Shown here: positions 26,182 through 34,582 of the stretch, piece after piece
How positions within the stretch are numbered: position 1 is the first letter of the stretch
How the letters are laid out: each line of letters begins with the position of its first letter
Assembly: GCA_000814665.1 (NCBI GenBank)
Contig: JWIH01000011.1
Span: 245,344 to 309,343 of the forward strand
From: Pseudoalteromonas flavipulchra NCIMB 2033 = ATCC BAA-314
Lineage (GTDB): Bacteria; Pseudomonadota; Gammaproteobacteria; Enterobacterales; Alteromonadaceae
Reading direction: 5' to 3'
Length of the DNA: 64,000 nt
The notes under the pieces: generated by a model
What the model saw: the letters and a program-made list of their open reading frames with translations, nothing else
What the model was told of the DNA's origin: nothing
Databases searched by the model: none
Position numbers and translations under genes: made by a program

Positions 26182-26602
26182 TTTGGTTCGGCTTTGCCAC
26201 CACAAACTTTCAGAACAAATCTCGACGCTAGAAGCGATGACCCAGCTTCTAGCGCGTGAGCTTGACGAGCTTGCGTCCCGACGTGGCGACAATTTAAAAG
26301 AAATCGCTCGTGAAAAGCTAACTCTCATTTCAAAACTGCAAAAGCTCGACAATGAATTGTCAAAAACTGAGTCTCACGTCTTTGAACACAGTGAAGTAGC
26401 CCCGCTCGTTGCTAAAGTGCGAGCATTACTCAGTGAGTGCCAAACCAAAAATGAAATCAATGCTAAAACGGCTCATCAGGCCAATGTAAGCACACGTGAA
26501 CTAAAAGGGATCTTAATTGGCGCACCAACTTCGATTACATATGGTCAGGATGGTAGTGTAAAAAGTAGCGACAGTGAGTTAGTTCGTAACCTAAAGGCGT
26601 AG
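26174..26602 (+). CDS. flgN: Flagellar export chaperone FlgN
   Basis: 142 residues from the ATG of MDDLVRLCHHKL, which lies inside the end of flgM (8-base overlap) and is preferred to a TTG five codons earlier. All-helical, with EAMTQLLARELDELASRRGDNLKEIAREKLTLISKLQKL typical of FlgN, and a hydrophilic C-terminus. FlgN keeps FlgK and FlgL export-competent. Overlap with flgM suggests translational coupling. Confidence 0.88.
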   Translation: MDDLVRLCHHKLSEQISTLEAMTQLLARELDELASRRGDNLKEIAREKLTLISKLQKLDNELSKTESHVFEHSEVAPLVAKVRALLSECQTKNEINAKTAHQANVSTRELKGILIGAPTSITYGQDGSVKSSDSELVRNLKA

Positions 26603-26650
26603 CCACGCCAGCCATATTTTAGTTTTGAAGAACAACCGAAGTGAAGCGCA

Positions 26651-26684
26651 TTAAGTAAGCAACATGCGATGGGTGCTTACTTAA
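26651..26684. terminator. Hairpin between convergent flgN and flgP
   Basis: TTAAGTAAGCA and TGCTTACTTAA form a perfect 11-bp stem with a 12-base loop. It covers the flgP stop codon and lies about 50 bases after flgN, so it can serve both converging units. Confidence 0.55.
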
Positions 26685-27153
26685 AGCTGTAAGATATCTT
26701 CTTAATTTTCTGCGGCTTGACCTGAGTAATATACAAATCATAAACGCGTTTCATATCAAGCTCTAATTCCGTCGCGTAAGTATCACCAACAGCGTAACTT
26801 TTCAGCACCTTAGCCCCTCGAACGAGTCCATTTACTTGGCTCTTAAGACCATCGTTTTGCGCAATAGCACCTTTTACCGTAATAGTGGATGTCAAATTTT
26901 GGCCATACAGTTGCTCAGCCAATTCACGATACGCTTCTAATTTTGAGACTTTAATAGCCATTAGTTGCTTCTCACCCGCAGTTTTACCCGGCTGAGCACT
27001 CAAAGGCGCGTACCCCACAGCCCGTAAAACAGGAAAGGTTTCCGGTTGTACCGTTTCATATTCAATGTGCTTGTCAACGAGGCTTGAACAGCCACTGAGT
27101 CCCGCTAGCGAGCAAACCATAACAACTGCACTGATAGAATTAGTGATACGCAT
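26677..27153 (-). CDS. flgP: FlgP-type outer-membrane lipoprotein (LPP20 family)
   Basis: 158 residues from the ATG of MRITNSISAVVMVC; a ten-residue upstream extension is open but the lipoprotein signal fits this start (lipobox LAGLSGC). The mature domain has LMAIKVSKLEAYRELAEQLYGQNL and GLVRGAKVLKSYAVGDTYATELELD, the LPP20/FlgP signature. In Vibrio FlgP forms an outer-membrane disk of the flagellar basal body with FlgO and FlgT (H ring). It is divergent from flgT, as expected. Its partner flgO is not adjacent here; FlgO-like genes appear 2 kb away. Confidence 0.85.
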   Translation of the reverse strand: MRITNSISAVVMVCSLAGLSGCSSLVDKHIEYETVQPETFPVLRAVGYAPLSAQPGKTAGEKQLMAIKVSKLEAYRELAEQLYGQNLTSTITVKGAIAQNDGLKSQVNGLVRGAKVLKSYAVGDTYATELELDMKRVYDLYITQVKPQKIKKISYSFK

Positions 27154-27284
27154 TTCACTACACTCCGCTACAATAAATACCAATCAAAATTTAACACTTC
27201 CCCTGCATCTTGGTCTCGCAAGGGTTGTTGTGGTTTTATCTAGTATTGGCAATAAATAAAATTAACTTTCATAAAATATGATTA

Positions 27285-27300
27285 TGCACGAACCTTGCCA
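27285..27300 (-). promoter_or_regulatory. Possible sigma-54 promoter of flgP, back to back with that of flgT
   Basis: Minus strand: TGGCAA, 5 bases, GTGCA with GG-N10-GC spacing exact and two mismatches. It is separated by only 5 bases from the flgT sigma-54 promoter and gives flgP a leader of about 130 bases. Confidence 0.4.
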
Positions 27301-27305
27301 AAATT

Positions 27306-27321
27306 TGGCACAGGTATTGCT
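27306..27321 (+). promoter_or_regulatory. Sigma-54 promoter of flgT
   Basis: TGGCAC, 5 bases, TTGCT: an exact sigma-54 consensus, 37 bases before the flgT ATG. Confidence 0.82.
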
Positions 27322-27357
27322 GAGTTAAAGGGTAGTTTTTGATCTGGGCATTTAAAC

Positions 27358-28554
27358 ATGAAAAAGCAATTCGCGACCAGTCTATCATTGTTGTGTATCA
27401 CCTTAACTAATCCTGCTTATGCTGAATGGTTTGAAGTTACCGGCATGGCTGACGTTAAAAATGGCGATCATCAAAAAGCAAAAAGAAAGGCCGTAAATGA
27501 CGCCATTACACAAGCATTGCTGTTTTCTGGCGCTTCGGTGAGTAGTGTACAAACCGTCACCGATGGTGTGCTCACCCAAGATCAACTTAAGATCCGCTCA
27601 AATGCTGAAATCCAGAGCGCCAACGTGATTGCTGAAGCAAAAGTCGGTGACTCATGGCAAGTAACATTGCATATCGATATTACCCCACAGAGTGCTCAGT
27701 GCCCAACGAGTGCTTACAATAAACAGGTTGCAGTCACACAAAGCCAGCTAAAAAATAAACATCAAGCAACTTTAGGTCAAATTTTTGACATAAATAAAGC
27801 CGTGAGCGAGCGCCTATATCAAACAATGACCGAACAAAAGTCGAGCTTAGAACCCGTTCCCTATTTTGCACAGACCATAGATGTTAGCCGCTTTTTCAGT
27901 CAGCGTTTTGATTATAATGAGCAGCTAATCGAGACCATTACAGCAAATACCAACAGCCAATTTGTACTACTGAGTCAAATTACTGATATTGCTAGTGTCG
28001 ATAAACTTAATAGTGACCTCGCATTTTGGCAAAGCGATAAATACTTAAGAAGCTTCAAGGTAGACTTTGCGCTGTTTGATGCACTTTCTCATGAAAGGGT
28101 GTGGCAAAAACAATATGCCACTCAAGGCGTATGGCCGTTTAAGAAAACCAGATTAATCGATGTGTACAGTGAGCGCTTTTGGCAGACAGATTATGCTGAT
28201 GAGATCCAAACCACGCTGACACAAATCGCAACTGATTTAAACGCAGCGGTCGCCTGCTTACCAACCAATGGCAAAATCCTACATATCGATGATGAACAAG
28301 TCGTTATTAATTTAGGCCGTATGCATGGCTTAGAGAATGGCCAGATCCTTAACGTAGCGCATAGTAATCCGCTAACTAATGTCGATGGTAAAGTGTTTAT
28401 GCATCAAATTAAAACCATCAATAAACTGCAAGTGATCCAAGTGAATGCGCAAAACGCCATTGCAGTAAATATCAGCAATCGCCCACTTCACAATGTGCAA
28501 ATTAATGATTTGGTTGAAATTCAAATAGAAAATGAAAATGAGTTTGAACTGTAA
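27358..28554 (+). CDS. flgT: Flagellar H-ring protein FlgT
   Basis: 398 residues. Signal peptide FATSLSLLCITLTNPAYA, then AEWFEVTGMADVKNGDHQKAKRKAVNDAITQALLFSGASV, the FlgT N-terminal domain, and a C-terminal beta domain (IDDEQVVINLGRMHGLENGQILNV). FlgT forms the H ring around LP rings in Vibrio and helps recruit the T ring and stators. It has its own sigma-54 promoter. The segment after the stop (28555-28665) has no clear terminator beyond a 5-bp GCCTT/AAGGC hairpin. Confidence 0.92.
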   Translation: MKKQFATSLSLLCITLTNPAYAEWFEVTGMADVKNGDHQKAKRKAVNDAITQALLFSGASVSSVQTVTDGVLTQDQLKIRSNAEIQSANVIAEAKVGDSWQVTLHIDITPQSAQCPTSAYNKQVAVTQSQLKNKHQATLGQIFDINKAVSERLYQTMTEQKSSLEPVPYFAQTIDVSRFFSQRFDYNEQLIETITANTNSQFVLLSQITDIASVDKLNSDLAFWQSDKYLRSFKVDFALFDALSHERVWQKQYATQGVWPFKKTRLIDVYSERFWQTDYADEIQTTLTQIATDLNAAVACLPTNGKILHIDDEQVVINLGRMHGLENGQILNVAHSNPLTNVDGKVFMHQIKTINKLQVIQVNAQNAIAVNISNRPLHNVQINDLVEIQIENENEFEL

Positions 28555-28665
28555 GTGCTGAGCCTTCCTGTAGCAAAAGGCAAGATTTTCGATGACTTTA
28601 CACCCTTTGCATCATGCTTCCATCACCCATTTACTTTGGTCATTCCACGCAGAAGTGAATACCAA

Positions 28666-28740
28666 TGGCGTCCCCAGTAGGAATCGAACCTACATCTAAG
28701 CCTTAGGAGGGCCTTGTTTTATCCATTAAACTATGGGGAC
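28666..28740 (-). tRNA. tRNA-Arg (anticodon CCT)
   Basis: Reading the minus strand from 28740, acceptor arms GTCCCCA and TGGGGAC pair and the sequence ends with an encoded GCCA. The anticodon loop is CTCCTAA (CCT) within a 5-bp stem, and the T arm has GTTCGATTC. It decodes AGG. It stands alone between flgT and the FlgO-like genes; no integrase or attachment-site duplication was seen beside it. Confidence 0.95.
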
Positions 28741-29072
28741 AATCTCTAAAGTCAGATAACAATCGCCTTTTTTGACCTTCACTAGCGGGATCTGCGGTAC
28801 TTAATACCAATGAAAGTCTGAAGTTGTCGATTCTCTGTTGTACTGCATCTCAGTGACTTCGCTTTAGTATACTGATCTTAATGAACTTTTAAAGATTAAT
28901 AGTCAATTTATTCGCGGTAATAAATGAGGTCGTTCAGTAGGTGAATACGCAGCAGTTAAGACCCACTACTGCGCTATCAGTTACTTCGCTTGAGGTGTGA
29001 ACAAGAAGTAGGATAGTTCTTCGTTTAATAAAACCTAAACGGTATTTCTTCTAAAAAACGCTATTTGAAGTA
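28741..29072. other. Intergenic region between the tRNA and the FlgO-like genes
   Basis: 332 bases with no convincing gene, repeat or terminator. It contains the tRNA-Arg promoter region (A+T-rich, around 28750-28780) and the 3' end of the FlgO-like operon. Confidence 0.5.
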
Positions 29073-29711
29073 CTACCTTGAAGCGGTTGCCTGATCATCA
29101 AGGATAAAATACGGGATGGTCACCACCGTGCTTGCGATCACTAAGTTAGTGTTAAACTCTAACAATCTTGCATTTACCTCCACGCCTCGTGGACGATAAA
29201 CCATAGTGCCTGTGAGCAAATGACTGGGCGATTGCGTGTTTTTCAAGCGGCTTGCGTTACGCGAAAAAGTCAAATCACCACTGGATGTCACTTCAATTTT
29301 CCCCAATGCTTTAAAGTCTAATGCTTGATAACCCAGCTTTTGCATTTGATGCATTAAAGACTCAGCCAATTGGTTTCCTAGCTGGTTTGTATCCCTTAAT
29401 GATTCATTAAAGTTAACAAAACTGGCTACCGCTATCGACTCAGGCTTTTGCCCTAACACAGTATCTGACAGTTCCAACGCAATTTGATTGGCGTAGTTAG
29501 CAATTTCTTTGCGATGACGATAGCTAATGAAGCCAATATCTTGCGATACCACAGCTTGTGAATCTTCATTACGCTCTTGCTCTTCCATCATGGCATATAA
29601 TATTTCCATATCGGATTGCTGCGTTTTTGTAGATTCAGGAGCAGTCTGTTTTGTCATTTCGCAGCCACCGAGTAATGCGAGTGTCGTCGCGAATAGCACT
29701 ACATTTTTCAT
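29073..29711 (-). CDS. FlgO-family lipoprotein, paralogue C
   Basis: 212 residues from the ATG of MKNVVLFATTLALLGGC, chosen because GGAGG stands 5 bases before it and a lipobox follows; a GTG eight codons earlier is open. The mature domain shows the FlgO pattern: SIAVASFVNFNESLRDTNQLGNQLAESLMHQMQKLGYQALDFKA, then ALGKIEVTSSGDLTFSRN and HLLTGTMVYRPRGVEVNARLL. FlgO is an outer-membrane protein of the Vibrio flagellar disk. It is the last of three tandem paralogues, with its long-frame start overlapping paralogue B. Which of the three is the true FlgO cannot be told. Confidence 0.78.
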   Translation of the reverse strand: MKNVVLFATTLALLGGCEMTKQTAPESTKTQQSDMEILYAMMEEQERNEDSQAVVSQDIGFISYRHRKEIANYANQIALELSDTVLGQKPESIAVASFVNFNESLRDTNQLGNQLAESLMHQMQKLGYQALDFKALGKIEVTSSGDLTFSRNASRLKNTQSPSHLLTGTMVYRPRGVEVNARLLEFNTNLVIASTVVTIPYFILDDQATASR

Positions 29712-29724
29712 CATCGCCTCCGAA

Positions 29725-30378
29725 TTAGTTCGCACGCTCTATACGAATGCCATCGTATGCCGCACCATCTTGTAGGGCGTTAACTACGTTCTGCGGTAAA
29801 AAGCCTTGAGCAGAACCCACGACACTTTTACTTCTAAGCCCAACCACTCTGGCATTAACCATAACTCCACCCTGATGATTCACCAAAGTACCACCTAGCA
29901 CATACAAAAAAGGATGGTCGTCAGATAGCTCTAAAAAGTCACGGCTAAAAATAAAATCGCCTTCAGGTGTGACTCGGATATAGTCTGTTGTTTTAAAGTC
30001 CACAACAGGGATCCCAAACGCATGAAGCTCATGGATAAAGCTTTCAGCCAACTGGTTACCCAGCAACGAGGCTTTATCAAATTCTTTATCTAAAAATACA
30101 AAGCTTGTCACTGCTACCGGTGTTTTCTCATTCACGTGTTTCAAGTTTGCTACCATGTCTTGCATAATGCTTTGAACATAGTGAGTGACATTCTTACCAG
30201 CCATTTGCTGAGAAACAGAGAATTGTTTCATACCGTTTGGGTTACTTTGATACATCGAAGATTTCTCAAAGCCATTACGCACGGGCTCAGCCTGAGCATT
30301 ATCCACCGCAAAAAAGTGACTCTGAGCACAGCCAACCATCAATGAAAGCGGCAAAACCAAACTTAATACTTTTTTCAT
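29725..30378 (-). CDS. FlgO-family lipoprotein, paralogue B
   Basis: 217 residues from MKKVLSLVLPLSLMVGC (lipobox LMVGC), with GGAG 9 bases upstream. The FlgO core is AVTSFVFLDKEFDKASLLGNQLAESFIHELHAFGIPVVDFKTTDYIRVTPEGDFIFSRD, then LYVLGGTLVNHQGGVMVNARVVGL. The end NVVNALQDGAAYDGIRIERA is unlike paralogue C. The upstream gene ends 15 bases before this start, so the genes are translationally close. Function inferred: an outer-membrane lipoprotein linked to the flagellar base or to the usher system upstream. Confidence 0.78.
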   Translation of the reverse strand: MKKVLSLVLPLSLMVGCAQSHFFAVDNAQAEPVRNGFEKSSMYQSNPNGMKQFSVSQQMAGKNVTHYVQSIMQDMVANLKHVNEKTPVAVTSFVFLDKEFDKASLLGNQLAESFIHELHAFGIPVVDFKTTDYIRVTPEGDFIFSRDFLELSDDHPFLYVLGGTLVNHQGGVMVNARVVGLRSKSVVGSAQGFLPQNVVNALQDGAAYDGIRIERAN

Positions 30379-30392
30379 TACTTTCATCTCCA

Positions 30393-30974
30393 CTAATATT
30401 GGCTTCGTATAATCTGACCGTCACGATTTGTGACACGCTCCGTACCCCACATCACAGCTTTAGGAATGCTGATTGATGCGGCTGAAACGGCTCGATTATG
30501 TAACGTATCAACCAGCCGCGCATTGACCAAATAGGTATCTCGACTTTCTACGATTGTCCCAACCACCACGAGGTCAATTTTCTGGCGCTGATTTAGCACA
30601 TTCAATTCTCGACTTAACATACTATCGGCAGAACTTTGTAAAGATAAAGCGTTTCTGAGTCGATATTCCACGACATCTGCCCCCATTTGACTTAAATGGG
30701 TCATGAGGGATTCTTGCAAGGCCACGCTCAAGCCAGAACCTTGCCCAGCAACGGTATCATCCAGCTGATTTGCTTTAAAAAAGCTCGTCACAGCAAGCGT
30801 TGAATTCGGCTTGAACGGCCGTACATACTGCCCAAGTTCCGCGGCTAACTGAGCGCCAAACCCATCTAAGTCAGGTAAGATTTCTTGCTGCTGGGTCGCT
30901 TCTCTTTTGCCGACCTGTTGGCTGTTTGTACACCCCGCCAACAACATAATCACTATGAGTGCTAGATATTTCAT
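30393..30974 (-). CDS. FlgO-family lipoprotein, paralogue A
   Basis: 193 residues with the lipoprotein signal MKYLALIVIMLLAGC. The FlgO core is LAVTSFFKANQLDDTVAGQGSGLSVALQESLMTHLSQMGADVVEYRLRNALSLQSSADSMLSREL, ending LVVVGTIVESRDTYLVNARLVD. It leads the triplet. A sigma-54-like site lies 35 bases upstream, in the short gap after the SPOR lipoprotein, so the triplet can be expressed separately from the pilus genes or by read-through. Confidence 0.78.
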   Translation of the reverse strand: MKYLALIVIMLLAGCTNSQQVGKREATQQQEILPDLDGFGAQLAAELGQYVRPFKPNSTLAVTSFFKANQLDDTVAGQGSGLSVALQESLMTHLSQMGADVVEYRLRNALSLQSSADSMLSRELNVLNQRQKIDLVVVGTIVESRDTYLVNARLVDTLHNRAVSAASISIPKAVMWGTERVTNRDGQIIRSQY

Positions 30975-31008
30975 TTCACCAAGCCCACGATAAACTTATT
31001 GGATAAAA

Positions 31009-31024
31009 TGCAAAATACGCACCA
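31009..31024 (-). promoter_or_regulatory. Putative sigma-54 promoter of the FlgO-like triplet
   Basis: Minus strand: TGGTGC, 5 bases, TTGCA with exact GG-N10-GC spacing and two mismatches in the -24 element. It ends 35 bases before the ATG at 30974, the same distance as at flgB, flgF and flgT. Confidence 0.5.
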
Positions 31025-31028
31025 AGTT

Positions 31029-31634
31029 TTAAAGTCGATGACTGGTGTAATGGCTAACCAAACAGCTTAAACCTGCACGCTTAAGCTGCTGGCAACCTTT
31101 GTATGCAGAGGCCTTATCTGCAAATGCACCTAATTTGAGCCGATAATATTTCGTATTTTGAATATCTATTTGCTCGATATTCACTTCGCTTGTTGCAAAG
31201 TCTTGCGGTAACTTATCCTTGAGTTGCTCGTAGGTTTGCCTAAGCTTGGTATATTCCGTTGTAGAGGCCAATTGAATTGCGAATTCAGCTATCTCTACAG
31301 GCTGTTCTGGTTTCTCGGTGGGCTTTGTTTTTTGCTCTATCACTTGCTCGGGTTGCTCTGCTAAAAGCTCAGCATCCTTTTGCTTTGCAAGCGAATTTGA
31401 TAGCTGCATCGCAATAACATCTAAATCTTCCTGCACTTCTTCAAACCTAGCAATCTGCTGTTTTAGCGCTCTGAGCTGCTCTACTTCTTGTTGTAAGGTG
31501 CTTACCTGCTGTTCCAATAAAGATATCTGCTTCTTCATTTGTAATGAGTCAAGTTGACTCTTGCTCGCAGTTGCTTGGCAACCACTTAACGCAACGAAAC
31601 TGAGCATAATGAGGTGCCACTTAATTGATTGCAT
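31029..31634 (-). CDS. SPOR-domain lipoprotein with coiled coil
   Basis: 201 residues from MQSIKWHLIMLSFVALSGC (lipobox LSGC), overlapping the usher gene by 14 bases. A coiled coil (LQMKKQISLLEQQVSTLQQEVEQLRALKQQIARF) occupies about residues 30-75. The C-terminal 80 residues form a SPOR module: EFAIQLASTTEYTKLRQTYEQL at the start, YYRLKLGAFADKASAYKGCQQLKRAGLSCLVS at the end, with a CX9C pair. SPOR domains bind denuded peptidoglycan. Position suggests it anchors the pilus or usher complex to the cell wall; that is inference. Confidence 0.75.
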   Translation of the reverse strand: MQSIKWHLIMLSFVALSGCQATASKSQLDSLQMKKQISLLEQQVSTLQQEVEQLRALKQQIARFEEVQEDLDVIAMQLSNSLAKQKDAELLAEQPEQVIEQKTKPTEKPEQPVEIAEFAIQLASTTEYTKLRQTYEQLKDKLPQDFATSEVNIEQIDIQNTKYYRLKLGAFADKASAYKGCQQLKRAGLSCLVSHYTSHRL

Positions 31635-34563
31635 TGTTTTCTCTTTCATAAATAGTTAAGACCTCCACTGTGCAAGAAACTTTGAAGGGAAGTAGATTTT
31701 GGCAAATATTTGCCGCATTTTGTGTGGCGTCATCTCTTAATATAAGTAAATAAGTGGCGTCGCCTTCTTTTTGCGCATACCCAAAACCACCACTTAATAA
31801 CGCGGGATAACGTTTAGCCAAAATCGCCGCATACACTTTTAATATCGTTAATGTCTTGAAGCGTCCAGCTACAGCAAACTCTTGCGTGGTTGCGCGCTGT
31901 CGTTGTAGTTCGTGATTTACATCAAGCAGTAAGTCTCCCTCTGCACTTAACTCCACTTCTATCTGTTGAGTACTGGCTACCGCGAGCCTTTTCGCATCAC
32001 TTATCGCTGTACGGTAAGTCCCAGGCTTCAAACCAGTAAATACATAGTAGCCGTCATATGCCGTCTGAGTGCGCGCGACTTCGTTACCCGTTTCATCAAG
32101 TAAACTCACGGTGGTGAACCCTGCAGGTCGGCGCTCAGTACCCTCATTGATTTCAACAATACCTTCAACTTCCGACGAGTTTACAAATGGTATTTCAACA
32201 TATTCAATATGACCGGGTCTTGGAGTGAATGAAAAGCCATCGTTAGCGGGAATTAAAAAGGGTTCTGGGATCGTTTCTTTGTCAACAATAATATCTGTTC
32301 GTTTGTAATTAACCATTGCGGGTAATAGAGCGACACCATCGTCGTCAGTTTTACCTTGTGCAAAGTTTTGTAATGCTTTTATAGTTACCCCCTTCAGCGG
32401 TAACTCCCCGTCGTCAAGATAGCCGTTATTATTTTGGTCGACAAAAGCACGAACCATCAAAGAGCCAAACTGCGACAAGCGTTTGCCAGTTAAAAAAACC
32501 TGATCTACGGTTTCGCCTGCTCCAATACTTACTTGTCCAGAAAGGCCTAGTTGCCAGTTATCATCGTTATCGTATTGCAAGTCTGTTAACAACCTAAACT
32601 TATCATGGTTCCAGCTCAATCCAAGTTCGGTTTTATAGTAATCCGCAGCAAAGTCTTTGTATAAGGTAATGCCAAGATCAAGCTCCGGACTTAGCTCTTT
32701 GCTCAACTCTAGCTCAGCGGCTGTAATTTCATTAGAAGATTTTATGTCATACCAAGTAGTAAAACGACTATATATCCCAAAAATCCTTCGCTGCCAGCGC
32801 AAGTAGCCACTCATATCGCTGGCTTGATTTGTCTGCTCTTGCCACACAAATTGGTTACTGAAAGTGCCCCAATAATTACCCGTACTAAACAGTAGCGACG
32901 CTTGCTCGGTGGTGTCTATATTAGCTCTATTAAGCTGAAAGTATTCAGCACGATAGTAAATTTTAGCGGCATCAAAAAGAGACCAATCTCCCGCCGCCGT
33001 TAATTTTATCTCGGTCGCATTTTCATCCCGTTCTATATCTTCCTTTAGCTCAAATTTAGCACCTACCTGCTGGCCAAATAGACGGGTTCGAGTATTTGCA
33101 GAGAGACGTTGGTTCGTTTCACTCTTACTATAGTCAACATCCAGTAATAGTCGTTTATTAATATTGGTGTTAAACCCTGTAGAAAAGTATTGTTCTGAGG
33201 CGCTATTTTTTACACCTTGACGATGCTGCAAACCTGCATACACCGCAAAGTTTTTAGTAAGACCGTAGTCAAATCGACCATTTACTTGCCAGCTTGATGC
33301 TTCTGATACCGCAGTCTTGTCGCCCAGTATACTTTTGCCCGTCTCAGTAATTGATACGGCAAAAAAGCCTTCACCTTCGTTTACAGTGCTCTGTTCAACA
33401 TAATAGGTCTGCACTTCTTTTGATACTTGACCTTGGCCTCCATACATCACCAGTTCAAAGGTATTTTCGCCAAATAGTAAATCAATATTTTCAAACTCAT
33501 AGCGCCCAGATTGGACATTATTTTCTTGCCCTATTAGCAATCCATTTCGATAAAGCTCTACGTCCCACCCTACCTGAACAGGGCCTGAGATGACAATGCG
33601 CTGACGGTTCGTACGCCTATCTAGCGGCGCGTTACTGAAGCTCACTCCTCGCCCTTCTTCATTTAGCGCATCGACTCCAACTTGAACACTCTGGACATCA
33701 CCGAGCGATACCTTGGTAAAATTCCCAAACGGTAAAACATCGGCCTTTTTAGAAGCACGGTTGAGGGATAATCGTGAGCGATTAATCACATCACCCTCTC
33801 TACCAGCAATAAAATACTGAGCTTGCCAATAGGCGATGTCTTGCGAACCAATAAGGGAATAAGACGTCTGACTAATGTCTTCAGTCAGCTGCGTATTTAT
33901 CTGAGCATCCAGCACTGGTTTACCGATGCTTTGATAAGGACTTGGTCGCCACGGTAATGTTGCGCTAGCATTGCGGTCAAAACTGACAACCTCTCTTCCT
34001 AATCGCTGTTGCTGTGCTTCTATTGGCAGAATTTGCCTACTTTTAACCGTAAGAGATAAATCCTGTATATCGGTAAACAGGCTCACATCGAATAAGGTCG
34101 CAACGACATAATCGGCGAGAAATACCTCTCCATTGATAACTTGAACGTCCTTATCACTCAATTGCGTTCGCTGGCCTTTGCTCTCAACTAAATGCGCTTT
34201 GGCATTAAGACTAAAGGTGTTTTCAGGAGTGAAGAACCAGCCATCAAAAGTTCCTGATACATCTTCTGATACCACAAACCCCAAAGCTGAAAACAAGCTC
34301 AAGAGTTCCACATTGACGCCTTGTTCCGACGTCACCGCGATCACTTCACCTAAATATAAATTTCCTTTATAGGCGGATAAAAACAGTTCCGTACCAACAT
34401 CAACCCGAGAGACCACCCGCTCACTTTGCTGTATCGCAAGTTTTGCTTTCACTCGTTCAACCCGTTCTAATAGCTGTTGCAAAGTATCAACCTGCGATGC
34501 CATAGCTGGTTGATAACATAGCATGCCTATTAGTAACGCGCGCCAAATAACGTGGGCTCTCAT
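31621..34563 (-). CDS. Large usher-like outer-membrane protein with SPOR-like C-terminus
   Basis: 980 residues with a signal peptide (IWRALLIGMLCYQPAMAS). Around residues 330-390 the segment VQVGWDVELYRNGLLIGQEN followed by GRYEFENIDLLFGENTFELVMYG resembles the plug/middle region of alternative (CS1-type) ushers; residues about 420-700 alternate like barrel strands. Then comes FVDQNNNGYLDDGELPLKGVTI, a carboxypeptidase-regulatory/SdrD-like repeat common in such ushers, and a second Ig-like part. The last 90 residues resemble a SPOR domain with a CX9C pair (ICQNLLPFKVSC). It would export DUF4402 subunits delivered by the chaperone. The family match is by eye. Confidence 0.7.
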   Translation of the reverse strand: MRAHVIWRALLIGMLCYQPAMASQVDTLQQLLERVERVKAKLAIQQSERVVSRVDVGTELFLSAYKGNLYLGEVIAVTSEQGVNVELLSLFSALGFVVSEDVSGTFDGWFFTPENTFSLNAKAHLVESKGQRTQLSDKDVQVINGEVFLADYVVATLFDVSLFTDIQDLSLTVKSRQILPIEAQQQRLGREVVSFDRNASATLPWRPSPYQSIGKPVLDAQINTQLTEDISQTSYSLIGSQDIAYWQAQYFIAGREGDVINRSRLSLNRASKKADVLPFGNFTKVSLGDVQSVQVGVDALNEEGRGVSFSNAPLDRRTNRQRIVISGPVQVGWDVELYRNGLLIGQENNVQSGRYEFENIDLLFGENTFELVMYGGQGQVSKEVQTYYVEQSTVNEGEGFFAVSITETGKSILGDKTAVSEASSWQVNGRFDYGLTKNFAVYAGLQHRQGVKNSASEQYFSTGFNTNINKRLLLDVDYSKSETNQRLSANTRTRLFGQQVGAKFELKEDIERDENATEIKLTAAGDWSLFDAAKIYYRAEYFQLNRANIDTTEQASLLFSTGNYWGTFSNQFVWQEQTNQASDMSGYLRWQRRIFGIYSRFTTWYDIKSSNEITAAELELSKELSPELDLGITLYKDFAADYYKTELGLSWNHDKFRLLTDLQYDNDDNWQLGLSGQVSIGAGETVDQVFLTGKRLSQFGSLMVRAFVDQNNNGYLDDGELPLKGVTIKALQNFAQGKTDDDGVALLPAMVNYKRTDIIVDKETIPEPFLIPANDGFSFTPRPGHIEYVEIPFVNSSEVEGIVEINEGTERRPAGFTTVSLLDETGNEVARTQTAYDGYYVFTGLKPGTYRTAISDAKRLAVASTQQIEVELSAEGDLLLDVNHELQRQRATTQEFAVAGRFKTLTILKVYAAILAKRYPALLSGGFGYAQKEGDATYLLILRDDATQNAANICQNLLPFKVSCTVEVLTIYERENNAIN

Positions 34564-34582
34564 TACGTTCGCTTACCCTAAA

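Noticed and set aside
28666-28740. tRNA-Arg as attachment site of an integrated island at 29073-37285
   Set aside because: No integrase, no duplicated tRNA end, and the neighbouring genes fit the flagellar region, so an island integrated at the tRNA is not supported.
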